DNA of 48,796 bases from Treponema sp. (GCA_031279205.1 JAITIX010000051.1:1-48796), one strand, 5' to 3'; shown: positions 20,998-30,156, numbered from the stretch's first letter. Made by a program: numbers and translations. Notes: generated by a model not told the origin, from the letters alone.

Positions 20998-22167
20998 TTA
21001 ACAGGTTAAGATATTGAACTGACGGTCTTTACCGGAAACGACTGGTTTTCCGTTCTCGATATACACGTCAATCTCGGTACGCAGGCCAAAGTCAGCGAAG
21101 TATAAGCCCGGTTCCAGTGAAAAACAGGAACCTTCAAGGAGTGGACGGGAATCAGGGAACTCAACTGAATCCATGTTCACACCGGAGCCGTGTACCTCAG
21201 TATCTATACCATGTCCGGTGCGATGTTTCAAAGCAGAAGCATAGCCCATGCTGATTAAGAGTTCTCGTGTTTTGCGATCAACATCAGCGCCGGAAAGTGC
21301 GCGCTTCTCGGCGCTGAAACACTCGGCTATAAAACGATACGCCCCTTCGCGGGCGCTCACCAGATCGGTAAAAGCCTGTGCAACCCGCGGAGGAACGTCC
21401 CGCGCAAAGATGCCAACCCACGATATATCAGCGTAGATTGCGTCTGGCGTTGCTTCTTTTGCCCATAGGTCGAACTGGATCACGTCTCCCTGGACAAACG
21501 TGGTGCCTGCACCGGAAAAGTCGTAGTGCGGGTTGCCGGAGTTGACGCCCGCGCCGACAATCGGGCTGTGGTCGCATATAAGGCCGCGCCGGTGCATCTC
21601 GTCTAGAAACAAGCCGCGAATGTCACCTTCACACAGGGGCTGGTGAAGGGCATACGCGACTCTTACCCGTTCCCACGCCAGGGCGACCATGTCGTAGAGA
21701 TGCCGGGCAGCCCGCTCGTGGGACGCGATGCCTTCTGTATCCAGAAGTCCCTTGAAACGCTGAACCAGCCCAGCCGCCGAACACAAGCCAAGGCCGGCTG
21801 CCTCAAACGTATGCGCGAGTCCCGCGTCGAGGAACGAGATAGCCGGTAGGGTGTCAGAGACATGCACACCCCAGCGCCCGCCCGCCAAGCCCTTGAGCGC
21901 GGCGATAAACTCCTCACGACTCTGGTACACAATGGTCATGCCCGGAACCTTGTCAAGGATGGAAGTCTCAATCGCGTGAACGATTTTGAGTGGCTCCGCG
22001 CTGGTACTCACCGCACAGACCCAGATTCGGGAATTCGTTGAATCAGTAGGCAGACCCAATATCGCGTCAGAAAGCGTATCCCGATGATGAAAGTTATAAA
22101 AAAGCCATCCATCAAGATATTCATCCCGGATGGCTTTTTGCATGACGTATAGTTCTTGTTTAGTCAT
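20998..22167 (-). CDS. M24 family metallopeptidase (Xaa-Pro aminopeptidase-like)
   Basis: FDLWAKEATPDAIYADISWVGIF, HRTGHGIDTEVHGSGVNMD, CFSLEPGLYFADFGLRTEIDVY. Confidence 0.9.
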   Translation of the reverse strand: MTKQELYVMQKAIRDEYLDGWLFYNFHHRDTLSDAILGLPTDSTNSRIWVCAVSTSAEPLKIVHAIETSILDKVPGMTIVYQSREEFIAALKGLAGGRWGVHVSDTLPAISFLDAGLAHTFEAAGLGLCSAAGLVQRFKGLLDTEGIASHERAARHLYDMVALAWERVRVAYALHQPLCEGDIRGLFLDEMHRRGLICDHSPIVGAGVNSGNPHYDFSGAGTTFVQGDVIQFDLWAKEATPDAIYADISWVGIFARDVPPRVAQAFTDLVSAREGAYRFIAECFSAEKRALSGADVDRKTRELLISMGYASALKHRTGHGIDTEVHGSGVNMDSVEFPDSRPLLEGSCFSLEPGLYFADFGLRTEIDVYIENGKPVVSGKDRQFNILTC

Positions 22168-22180
22168 TTTCTTGCTTTTG

Positions 22181-22375
22181 TGAACTACCGTCCACCTTTA
22201 GATGGACGGCTTCTTGTTTCAATCACCGACCTTGAAAGCAAAGTCCCAAGAGTCGGATATACAAAGATAAAACGCAACGGGCTTTCATCCTCCACCTTAA
22301 TGGTATGGAAGGCTCACCCACCCTTTGTAATGCATGCTGTGCAAAGACGAAGGCGCTCCGCAGTGGGTAACCGTT
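22181..22375 (-). mobile_element. IS200/IS605-like right-end remnant (no intact transposase)
   Basis: Minus strand: ...CTTTCAAGGTCGGTGATTGAAACAAGAAGCCGTCCATCTAAAGGTGGACGGTAGTTCAC. Hairpin CCGTCCA/TGGACGG with GAAGC...GTAGTTC flanks, and an in-frame LKQEA segment reminiscent of TnpB C-termini. Confidence 0.45.
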
Positions 22376-22377
22376 AA

Positions 22378-22812
22378 TCAGAACTCCAGTTTGATCGTCT
22401 CAACGTTATCAAACTTGTCATCAATGTTTATCCCCGCTGGAACATCACCCCATGTTTCATGGGAGCGTTCCTTGCGGACATACAGGCGAACATGGCTGAG
22501 TTCGCCATCCTTGTAATAGACCACAAGATACGGCCATTGCGTCCCGGGACCAAGCAGGATTACATCCAACTTAGAGACTTCACCCGACTCTTCTTCAAGC
22601 CATTCAAGCGGTAGATACGTCGTGGCCGAACCAATAGCGCCTTTCCGGTAAGTTACCACATACCCTTTCCGGTATGGGTAGATCTTCTGAATCGGAGCGT
22701 TCACATAGTAGTAGTTCGTACTACTAGAACTTTCAGCCTCCTCCTCTTGAGCAAACACCGGAACCGACACCAACGCGATGCAAACGGCAACAAGCAACAC
22801 AATCTTCTTCAC
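22378..22812 (-). CDS. Hypothetical secreted/periplasmic protein
   Basis: 144 aa with clear signal peptide MKKIVLLVAVCIALVSVPVFAQ. Confidence 0.8.
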   Translation of the reverse strand: MKKIVLLVAVCIALVSVPVFAQEEEAESSSSTNYYYVNAPIQKIYPYRKGYVVTYRKGAIGSATTYLPLEWLEEESGEVSKLDVILLGPGTQWPYLVVYYKDGELSHVRLYVRKERSHETWGDVPAGINIDDKFDNVETIKLEF

Positions 22813-22949
22813 ATTAAACCTCCAATCTCATATAAAGATTATAATAAATTGAGCATACTCATTTATTATTAACTACGCAAGTAGTATAAGCATGAACTTG
22901 ACCTAATACAGAGTGAAGAATAGAATAACATTAGGAGGATTAAGAAAGA

Positions 22950-23306
22950 ATGTCTGATCTTCGTAATGATGTGCTGGAAGATGGAGATTTTGATACTATC
23001 TTGTCGCCAGACATTGAGTTTAAGGGAACTATCAGCTTTGAGAAGCCCTTGCTTATTCGGGGGAAAGTTTCTGGCTCGATAGACGCGGGCGCTCTGTTGC
23101 TGATCGATGAAGAGGCGGCGCTTGATGTTACCACGATCAAGTCGCCACGGGTGATTATTCGTGGAACAGTGAGGGGAGAACTGGTTAGCGCCGACAAAGT
23201 TGAAATAACCGCTAGTGGGCAGCTTAACGGGGATATCCATACCAAGGAAATTATGATGGAACCTGGGTGTGTGTTTAACGGTCGCTGTGTTATGGGAAGG
23301 AAGTGA
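22950..23306 (+). CDS. Bactofilin (polymer-forming cytoskeletal protein)
   Basis: GTISFEKPLLIRGKVSGSIDAGALLLIDEEAALDVTTIKSPRVIIRGTVRGELVSADKVEITASGQLNGDIHTKEIMMEPGCVFNG: beta-helical repeats typical of bactofilins. Confidence 0.92.
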   Translation: MSDLRNDVLEDGDFDTILSPDIEFKGTISFEKPLLIRGKVSGSIDAGALLLIDEEAALDVTTIKSPRVIIRGTVRGELVSADKVEITASGQLNGDIHTKEIMMEPGCVFNGRCVMGRK

Positions 23307-23310
23307 TGTT

Positions 23311-23937
23311 ATGAAAAGAGGTCTCTTCATCCTGTTTCTGCTTTTGCCGCTCTGTTCGTTATTCGCCCAGACCCGACCCGATGCGCTTGAGGAGTACCGG
23401 CGAGGGAACTTTGAGCGGTCGGTTGCCATCTGCAAAGATGAAATGCTTGAGAATCCCCGAAACATGGAATCCCATGTGGTTATTTGCTGGAGTCTTATCC
23501 GGCTTGCGCGGTATCAGGAGGCATTGGTCTATGCCACTGAAGGACTGGGCATCAGTCGTTATGATCCGCGAATCATTGAAGTCCTTGGCGAAATCCACTA
23601 CTACGAAGGACGCAATGCCGAGGCGCTCCGCTACTTTCAGGAGTATGTTACTCTGGCACCGGAAGGGCAGCGTATTGAGACTGTTTACTATTTTATTGGC
23701 GAGATTTACATCCGTCTGGGTCGGTTCCGCCACGCGGACATTGCCCTTTCGACTGCGGTTCACTGGTTGCCGGGTAACGCGGCCTGGTGGACGCGCCTGG
23801 CGTATGCTCGTGAAAGCGTCGGCGACTTAGAGGAAGCAATTGTTGCGTATGAGCAGGCACTTTCGTTGAACTCTCAGCTTGCCGACGCGCGCCGCGGCCT
23901 TACCCGTGTCCGACAGTTACTCAACGAATCCCGTTGA
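23311..23937 (+). CDS. Secreted TPR-repeat protein
   Basis: Signal peptide MKRGLFILFLLLPLCSLFAQ then TPR-like helices (ALRYFQEYVTLAPEGQRIETVYYFIGEIYIRLGRF). ATG at 23311 preferred to the 23269 ORF start. Confidence 0.82.
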   Translation: MKRGLFILFLLLPLCSLFAQTRPDALEEYRRGNFERSVAICKDEMLENPRNMESHVVICWSLIRLARYQEALVYATEGLGISRYDPRIIEVLGEIHYYEGRNAEALRYFQEYVTLAPEGQRIETVYYFIGEIYIRLGRFRHADIALSTAVHWLPGNAAWWTRLAYARESVGDLEEAIVAYEQALSLNSQLADARRGLTRVRQLLNESR

Positions 23938-23960
23938 TCAGCGCCTGCGTGATCCCGCCG

Positions 23961-25367
23961 ATGTTTTTTTCCATATATACACTTGGCTGTAAGGTAAACC
24001 AGATTGAGAGTGAAGCCATTGCCGTTGCCTTTCGGGAGGCGGGCTTTACTGTGCTTCCCTGGGGCGCGCCTTTCGATGAAACCAATGCTCCTATCCTTGT
24101 TATCAACACCTGTACCGTAACCTCCAAGGCCGAACAAAAGGCGCGGCGGGTCATAAGGAACGCGCTTCGCCTGCCCTGTGCAGCGCTCATCGTAAGTGGC
24201 TGTTACGCGGAGTTGGATGCGCACAACATAGTCGAGCTTGCGAGGGAAGAGCCAGATTCGGCGCCACTCTTTGTACTTGGCGGTGGAAGAAAGGACGTTC
24301 TGCTTGACCTGCCCGGTTTCCTCGCGACCATGGTCAAAGATGCGCCTCTGACAACGCTGGTGTCGCAATGGTTGAACAGGATGCTGGTTTCCGACACCCT
24401 GAAACCACCGTGTTCCGCATCGGTCGCTGACACCAACGATGCGGCCTTCCGTTTCAACATGGCAGACTTTTCCTTTCGTTCAAGGGCCTCGCTCAAAATT
24501 CAGGATGGCTGTGATCACCGCTGTTCCTACTGCCGCGTGTGTCTGGCACGCGGGAAAAGCGTGAGCATGGAGCCTCGAAAGGCGCTGGCAAGCCTGCGCT
24601 TGCTTGAAGAAAAGGGCTACGCCGAAGCCACACTGACCGGCGTAAACATTGGCCAGTACCAGAGCGGCGGCTTTGATCTGGGGGCGCTGATTGCGTATCT
24701 CCTTGCGGAAACCCGATTTATCAGACTACGGCTCTCATCACTTGAGCCGGATGGCCTTAGTGAAGGCTTTATCAAGATGCTTGCATCCCCGCGTATCCGG
24801 CCTCATTTCCACCTTTCGGTGCAGTCAGGAAGCCCAATCATCCTTCAGCGCATGGCGCGGCCATATCAAGTCCAGGCCATTGAGGACGGGATCGCGCTTT
24901 TGCGCTCTGTAAAGGCCGACCCCTTTCTTGCCTGCGATATCATCACTGGCTTTCCGGGCGAAACCGATACGGCGTTCGAGGAAACCTGGTCCCTCTGCCG
25001 GCGCGTGGGTTTTGCCTGGATACACGCCTTCCCCTATTCCCCCAGGCCGGGAACCAGAGCCTACTCGTTCACCGGCCATGTAAGCGAGCGGGTGGCCAGC
25101 GCACGTATGGAACGCCTACTCACGCTGGCGCGGGAAGGACGCCGCGCCTATATCAGTCGCTGGCTTGGCAAAACTATGGAGGCAGTTGTTGAGGCGCATG
25201 AGAATCCCTGCATGGCCTCTGCAGTAAGCGAGAATTATCTTAAATTGCGTATCCCCTGCAACACGGAAATACCGCTTAAACCAGGGGCTTTGATCCGCTG
25301 TCACTTGAGCGGACAGCCGGAATCAAAAAATGACACCAATTTTGACGCGCTGGCTCAGGCACTTTAA
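23961..25367 (+). CDS. mtaB: MiaB-like tRNA methylthiotransferase (MtaB type)
   Basis: YTLGCKVNQIES, NTCTVTSKAEQKARR, CDHRCSYCRVCLARG (CxxxCxxC), PYSPRPGTRA. ATG at 23961. Confidence 0.88.
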   Translation: MFFSIYTLGCKVNQIESEAIAVAFREAGFTVLPWGAPFDETNAPILVINTCTVTSKAEQKARRVIRNALRLPCAALIVSGCYAELDAHNIVELAREEPDSAPLFVLGGGRKDVLLDLPGFLATMVKDAPLTTLVSQWLNRMLVSDTLKPPCSASVADTNDAAFRFNMADFSFRSRASLKIQDGCDHRCSYCRVCLARGKSVSMEPRKALASLRLLEEKGYAEATLTGVNIGQYQSGGFDLGALIAYLLAETRFIRLRLSSLEPDGLSEGFIKMLASPRIRPHFHLSVQSGSPIILQRMARPYQVQAIEDGIALLRSVKADPFLACDIITGFPGETDTAFEETWSLCRRVGFAWIHAFPYSPRPGTRAYSFTGHVSERVASARMERLLTLAREGRRAYISRWLGKTMEAVVEAHENPCMASAVSENYLKLRIPCNTEIPLKPGALIRCHLSGQPESKNDTNFDALAQAL

Positions 25368-25660
25368 ATATAAAGGAAATAAAAAAACAGAACCTTGTCA
25401 TTGTCAAATTTTCAAGTATCCAAACATTCTTCTATAAAATTAAGAAAGTATCGGAGGACATAGAACCAGAAGAACTGTCCAGTGCGTTTGAGCTGGCGCG
25501 GGAAAGTGGCATACCGGAAAGTTCTCCGACCGTCCTCCTGATGCTTGAAATCGGAATTGCTGCGCTGTTAACTTGGGCGATGGAGACCTCTGCGTTCATC
25601 TTCCATTCTGGCCATATTGTTTGTACAAACAGGGGAAACAGTTATAAAGTAGAACCATGA
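25346..25660 (+). pseudogene. Start-less open frame overlapping the next gene by ATGA
   Basis: Stop-free frame reads NLVIVKFSSIQTFFYKIKKVSEDIEPEELSSAFELARESGIPESSPTVLLMLEIGIAALLTWAMETSAFIFHSGHIVCTNRGNSYKVEP and ends in TGA within ATGA at 25657-25660. No ATG/GTG/TTG near the 5' end. Confidence 0.4.
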
Positions 25661-26477
25661 CAAGCATTAACCACATTGAAGTAAACAGTCTGCTCACCAA
25701 AACTCAGGTGCCTGCTGGAGACTATGTTATCAAACCTTATGTGGGATGTCCCAGAAGTGTCTCTATTGCTATGCAGAGTTTATGAAACGCTTCACCAATC
25801 ACAAGGAAGCCTGGGGAGATTTTCTGGATGTCAAAGTATGCACAAAAAAGATCAACATTGTGCGTCTTCAGGACAAAACTGTCGTGATCAGTACCGTAAC
25901 CGACGCCTACAATCCCTTTGAGCGAAAATTTGAGCGTACCAGGGAAATTCTCAAGCAGTTTGTGAACACGAAAGCGCGTATCGAAATCTTCACCAAGTCC
26001 GATTTGGTACTCCGTGACCAGGACCTGTTCGCCCAGATTCCAAACATCAAAATCGGCATATCCCTGAATACCCTGGATGACGGAATCAGAAAGATTCTCG
26101 AACCCGGGGCTTCGCGCATACAAAACCGTATCAACGCCATAAAAACCTTGAATGACGCGGGCTTTGACACCTACATCTTTTTGTCCCCCATGTTTCCCGG
26201 CATAACCGACTTTAAGGCCATACTAGGGGAGTGCAAAACCTATACACAGAAGTTTTATTTTGAAAACCTGAACCTTCGCGGCGCATACTGTCCAAGAATC
26301 ATGAACTATATCAGGAAATACCGCCCTGATTTGCTGTCTCTGTACGATGACATATACAGATTCAAAAATACGGAATACTGGGAGATTCTGGAGCGAGAAA
26401 TAGCCAATTATTGCACCGGGAACAATATCTCTTTTGGAACCTATTTTTATCACGAGAAAATCAAAAACCAGCGATAG
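25657..26477 (+). pseudogene. SPL-like/4Fe-4S radical SAM protein, split by a -1 frameshift
   Basis: Frame A from 25657 gives MTSINHIEVNSLLTKTQVPAGDYVIKPYVGCP; frame B from about 25746 gives QKCLYCYAEFMKRFTNHKEAWGDFLDVK... Inserting one C in CCC at 25750-25752 restores YVGCPQKCLYCYAEF. Confidence 0.85.
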
Positions 26478-26590
26478 AGGATATCGCTACTTTGATGGCG
26501 CGGGACGTTGAAGTCCCCAAAGGTGGAGGAGAAAGACCCGTTCTACAGTGAGTCTAACATCCGTTACTTACTTGAATCAGAGAAGCAGTT
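26472..26590 (+). pseudogene. Remnant of a RelB/DinJ-type antitoxin C-terminus
   Basis: AIEDIATLMARDVEVPK in one frame, then VEEKDPFYSESNIRYLLESEKQFA in another; DPFYSESN resembles RelB/DinJ family tails. Confidence 0.5.
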
Positions 26591-26663
26591 CGCCGCAACC
26601 GCCATGTATCATGGCGCGCGTCTCTGTGGTCAGGGACAGAAGCGTCTTTTCACGGCAGGTCTC

Positions 26664-26792
26664 TCAGCCTGTTATCGGATACTCCACCGACACCCCAAGC
26701 ACACGGGCGATTTTGACCGTATTCTCCACCAAGGGCGTATACCTATTCACATTCAAGTAGTTGTCCATCGTATGCTTACTGCTGCCCGACAC
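26664..26792 (-). pseudogene. Truncated XRE/HTH regulator-like fragment
   Basis: Minus strand translates to VSGSSKHTMDNYLNVNRYTPLVENTVKIARVLGVSVEYPITG*, matching the second half of Cro/CI-type HTH domains. The N-terminal part is absent. Confidence 0.55.
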
Positions 26793-26810
26793 GTCGCCGC
26801 GGCGCTTGCG

Positions 26811-27839
26811 TTAGCGCCGCCTAAAACGCAGGTAGCGCCAGCGGAGAACGTTGAGTTGCTGAAAGATACGGTAGCCGAGGCTTTTGTGTACAAGGTCGTA
26901 TGCGCCGAGGTTTTCCATGAGTATGGGGTTGTAACCCTGCTTGAAACGGTGAAAGCCGTAGAAGGGGTCGTTGCGGTCGGGGTTGGGACCAAGGGCGCCC
27001 CACATGTTCAGGTCAACACAGTCGTTGGCTTTGCCGTACTGGATGATATGCCACATCATAAGGTTGGACGCCATGAGTTCTCGATGCTGACTACTTGAAG
27101 CGCCATAAGGGTAGTACAGGCGATTGTTAAAGATAAACACAAGCCACACGACTAGAACTTCACCGCCGTAACGTGCGTGAAAGATGCGCAGCATACTGTG
27201 TTCATCACGACCAACCACGCGCCAGAGGGTTCTGAAGAACTCTGGACTGTGGGAATAGAACTTCTGCCGCTGAGTGGTCTCGATCATAAGACGGATGTAG
27301 GCTTCCATGCCCGCCTCAGAGGTCTCTTCCACAATCTCCACGCCTTTTTTTATGGCAAGGCGTGTGTTGTAGCGGGTCTTGGCGGCAAAAGCGGCAAAGA
27401 GCGCGTCATTATCCGGGTGCAGGTCAAGGTGAAAGTCGTGCTGAGTGTAGACAAGCTCGCCGCGGATTCCTCCGTGTTCCCTGATGAAAGCGTCAAGCCG
27501 ACCAGCCTCTGGATCAGGCGCGTCCACCGGAGCAAACACGTCTGGCTCTATCTTCGTGAAGATTGCACCGTGCTTTCTCCCAGCCTGTCTCAGAGCTTCG
27601 AGTTGCTCGCCATCAGGCACGAAAACCTTAGCCCCGTAACCCACTGAGCCAAGTAACGGCACGGAGTGGAAGGTTACCTGCATGGCGCGAACGAGCGCAT
27701 CATGCTTGAAAAACCCAACACGCTCCACCGCTAGACCGCTCTGCTTCTTGAATTCCCCCCATTGCCATGACTGTACCGGGTGAGAAACCACGCTATCATA
27801 TTGTACGCGCTCTTCCGGCGCTATCGTTCGAATCAGCAT
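26811..27839 (-). CDS. FemAB-like peptidoglycan bridge/aminoacyltransferase (GNAT fold)
   Basis: SHPVQSWQWGEFKKQSGL, KTRYNTRLAIKKGVEI, YYPYGASSSQHRELMASNLMMWHIIQYGK, DLNMWGALG. Confidence 0.9.
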   Translation of the reverse strand: MLIRTIAPEERVQYDSVVSHPVQSWQWGEFKKQSGLAVERVGFFKHDALVRAMQVTFHSVPLLGSVGYGAKVFVPDGEQLEALRQAGRKHGAIFTKIEPDVFAPVDAPDPEAGRLDAFIREHGGIRGELVYTQHDFHLDLHPDNDALFAAFAAKTRYNTRLAIKKGVEIVEETSEAGMEAYIRLMIETTQRQKFYSHSPEFFRTLWRVVGRDEHSMLRIFHARYGGEVLVVWLVFIFNNRLYYPYGASSSQHRELMASNLMMWHIIQYGKANDCVDLNMWGALGPNPDRNDPFYGFHRFKQGYNPILMENLGAYDLVHKSLGYRIFQQLNVLRWRYLRFRRR

Positions 27840-27896
27840 GGCTCATTCTAGCCGCGCCGTGCTTGTACAGCAAGCAGCTTTTGTGCAAGCTGAGGT

Positions 27897-29468
27897 ATGC
27901 CTATATCATCCCATTCACTCATTCGGCATGGCTCGATGCTGTCTCTTCTTACGCTGGTTTCGCGCATACTCGGTCTGATTCGGGAGATGGTGAAAGCCAG
28001 CCTGCTGGGAACCAGCGCTCTTTCAGACGCCTTCTCCGTCGCGTTCCTCATCCCCAATCTTTTCCGTCGCCTCTTTGCCGAAGGTTCTATCTCAGTGGCT
28101 TTTATCCCCACGTTTAAGGGCTTCCTATTAGAGGACAACAAGGCAAAGACGCGGGACTTCCTTTCCTGTATGCTCACGTTTCTTACGTTCTTCGTAAGCA
28201 TGGCAGTTGTCATTGGGATTATCGTTGCGCCGTTTGTGGTGCGACTCTTTGGTATGAGCGACACCTTTGACGAGACGGTGCTTCTCACGCAGATCATGTT
28301 TCCCTTTCTGGCTTTCATCTCTCTTGCTGCGCTGTTTCAGGGCATACTGAACAGCGTGAACAGCTTTACACCTTCGGGACTTGCACCAATCCTGCTGAAT
28401 CTTGTTACCATACTCTGCGCGTATGGGCTTTCATCGTTTACGGCAAACCCTGCGCGGGCTATGGCCGTGGGCATATTCGCGGGTGGACTACTCGAAGCAG
28501 CCATTCAACTGCCCTTTGTGGTAAGAAAGGGCTTTTCGTTTATGTTTACCAGCCTTCCGCGGGCAATGAAGAACTCTGGCGTGAAAAGCGTCCTCCACCT
28601 CATCGCGCCAACCATCATCGGCATGGCCGCATACCAACTCAATGACCTTGTTTCAACTGCACTTGCTGGAAACGCGGGTGAAGGCGTGGTATCGAGCCTA
28701 CAATACTCTTTGCGGATTCAGGAGCTGATCCTCGGCATCTTTGCCGTGTCCATTGGAACTGTAATGTTGCCTGATTTGGCGGAACACGCGAAAAGCGGTC
28801 AATGGGACACCTACAACGAGCGGCTTGCCATTGCGCTCCGTGTTATCGCGCTTATCACCATCCCGATTACGTTTTTCACCCTTGCGCAGGGCGACAGCCT
28901 CATTCGCCTACTCTTTCAGAACCTTCGTTTTGATGAAACCTCTGTCACCCTCACTCGCGCTGCCTTCACCTTCCATATGCCCGGGCTTTTCTTCATAGCG
29001 GTAAACCGTATACTTGCGCCGGCGTTCTATGCCCAGAGCGATTCCAAGTCGCCGTCTCTTGCCGGTATCATCTCATTTGGCGTGAACATTGCGCTTGCCA
29101 CGATCCTCGCCGGACCCTTACGCGGCGCGGGCATTGCGCTTGCCCTTTCAGCAGCCAGCGCCATCAACACGGTTCTGCTTTTGGTCTTTCTCAAGCGCAA
29201 TCCGCATATTGCTGTTGGCAAGGTCTTACACGCAGTGCTTCTGTATGCGGTAAAGTTACTCGTGTTTTCGGCTGTGGCAACCCTGCCGGTTTATTACCTT
29301 GGGCCACGCATCAGTGCGGTATTTACGGGTCAGGGACGCATCATTGCTTATGGCTTGCCCCTCTTCCTCATGGGTATTCTCTTCGCGGCTGTTGGCGTCG
29401 TGCTTCTGCTCGTCAGCCGTGATAAGCAGCTTGCCGCCATACTCAAGCTGCTCAAAAGAAAGGGATAA
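27897..29468 (+). CDS. murJ: Lipid II flippase MurJ (MviN)
   Basis: 523 aa polytopic; LTLVSRILGLIREMVKASLLGTSALSDAFSVAFLIPNLFRRLFAEGSISVAFIPTF. Confidence 0.93.
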   Translation: MPISSHSLIRHGSMLSLLTLVSRILGLIREMVKASLLGTSALSDAFSVAFLIPNLFRRLFAEGSISVAFIPTFKGFLLEDNKAKTRDFLSCMLTFLTFFVSMAVVIGIIVAPFVVRLFGMSDTFDETVLLTQIMFPFLAFISLAALFQGILNSVNSFTPSGLAPILLNLVTILCAYGLSSFTANPARAMAVGIFAGGLLEAAIQLPFVVRKGFSFMFTSLPRAMKNSGVKSVLHLIAPTIIGMAAYQLNDLVSTALAGNAGEGVVSSLQYSLRIQELILGIFAVSIGTVMLPDLAEHAKSGQWDTYNERLAIALRVIALITIPITFFTLAQGDSLIRLLFQNLRFDETSVTLTRAAFTFHMPGLFFIAVNRILAPAFYAQSDSKSPSLAGIISFGVNIALATILAGPLRGAGIALALSAASAINTVLLLVFLKRNPHIAVGKVLHAVLLYAVKLLVFSAVATLPVYYLGPRISAVFTGQGRIIAYGLPLFLMGILFAAVGVVLLLVSRDKQLAAILKLLKRKG

Positions 29469-29542
29469 AAGATAAAGCCTTCTGACCTAGCCAACGCACA
29501 GTGTTGAGAGCGTTGAGACTCTTGCCTTGATGCGGTCTGTGT

Positions 29543-29620
29543 CATTGCAAAGAGCAAGGCGACGAAGCAATCCAGACGAGCATCCCTACACTGGATTGCT
29601 TCGCTACGCTCACTCAGCCT
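29543..29620. repeat. GAAGCAATCCAG...CTGGATTGCTTC palindromic intergenic element
   Basis: Perfect 13-bp arms CGAAGCAATCCAG (29563-29575) / CTGGATTGCTTCG (29591-29603), 15-nt spacer, between convergent murJ and cheX. Confidence 0.85.
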
Positions 29621-29646
29621 AGGTGGAAAGATACACTAAAATTCGC

Positions 29647-30156
29647 TTACTTCTTTGTTTTTGCATCGTTTTGAACGCTCACCGACAGGATAAAAGATTC
29701 GTTTTCAAAGATAGTGAAGGGTATGCGGATGTTTCGGACTGGAGGGACAGGCCAATTTAACGAACTGGCCTGTCCCTCCATCATATTCTGCATATTCTGC
29801 GCCACTACCACCACCGGCAGGGCAATCTCAAACCTGAATTCATTTTCCATGATGTGCTTGGCTCTTCCAGCAATGACATTAGTGATTTCACCAAGCCCAT
29901 CAATGACTTCATGGTCTATCGTTGTATGCGTCCTGCCGCTTAGCTTATCTATCAGTTGTAACGCAACCTCCTGCTTCATGGAAAGCACCACCGCGCCTTT
30001 CGCGCTACCCGCAAGCCCGATAACTGCAGTAATGTCCCACTCCTCGACTACGCTGGTATCTGATGTATAAGGCTCGCCCGCACTAATCGGAATTTGCCCC
30101 AGATCACGAAACACCATTATACATAGATCGCTAAACGACGAAGCATACTGTTTCAT
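29647..30156 (-). CDS. cheX: Chemotaxis protein CheX (CheY-P phosphatase family)
   Basis: ITAVIGLAGSAKGAVVLSMKQEVALQLID...DGLGEITNVIAGRAKHIMENE; beside cheY. Confidence 0.88.
   Translation of the reverse strand: MKQYASSFSDLCIMVFRDLGQIPISAGEPYTSDTSVVEEWDITAVIGLAGSAKGAVVLSMKQEVALQLIDKLSGRTHTTIDHEVIDGLGEITNVIAGRAKHIMENEFRFEIALPVVVVAQNMQNMMEGQASSLNWPVPPVRNIRIPFTIFENESFILSVSVQNDAKTKK

Noticed and set aside
21843-21872. gggtgtcagagacatgcacacc as a dispersed repeat copy
   Set aside because: Lies in the M24 CDS where GVHVSDTL reads as ordinary protein sequence.
26508-27098. 196-aa plus-strand ORF
   Set aside because: Most of it is antisense to the clear FemAB-like gene; only the first ~28 codons look like a decayed antitoxin tail.
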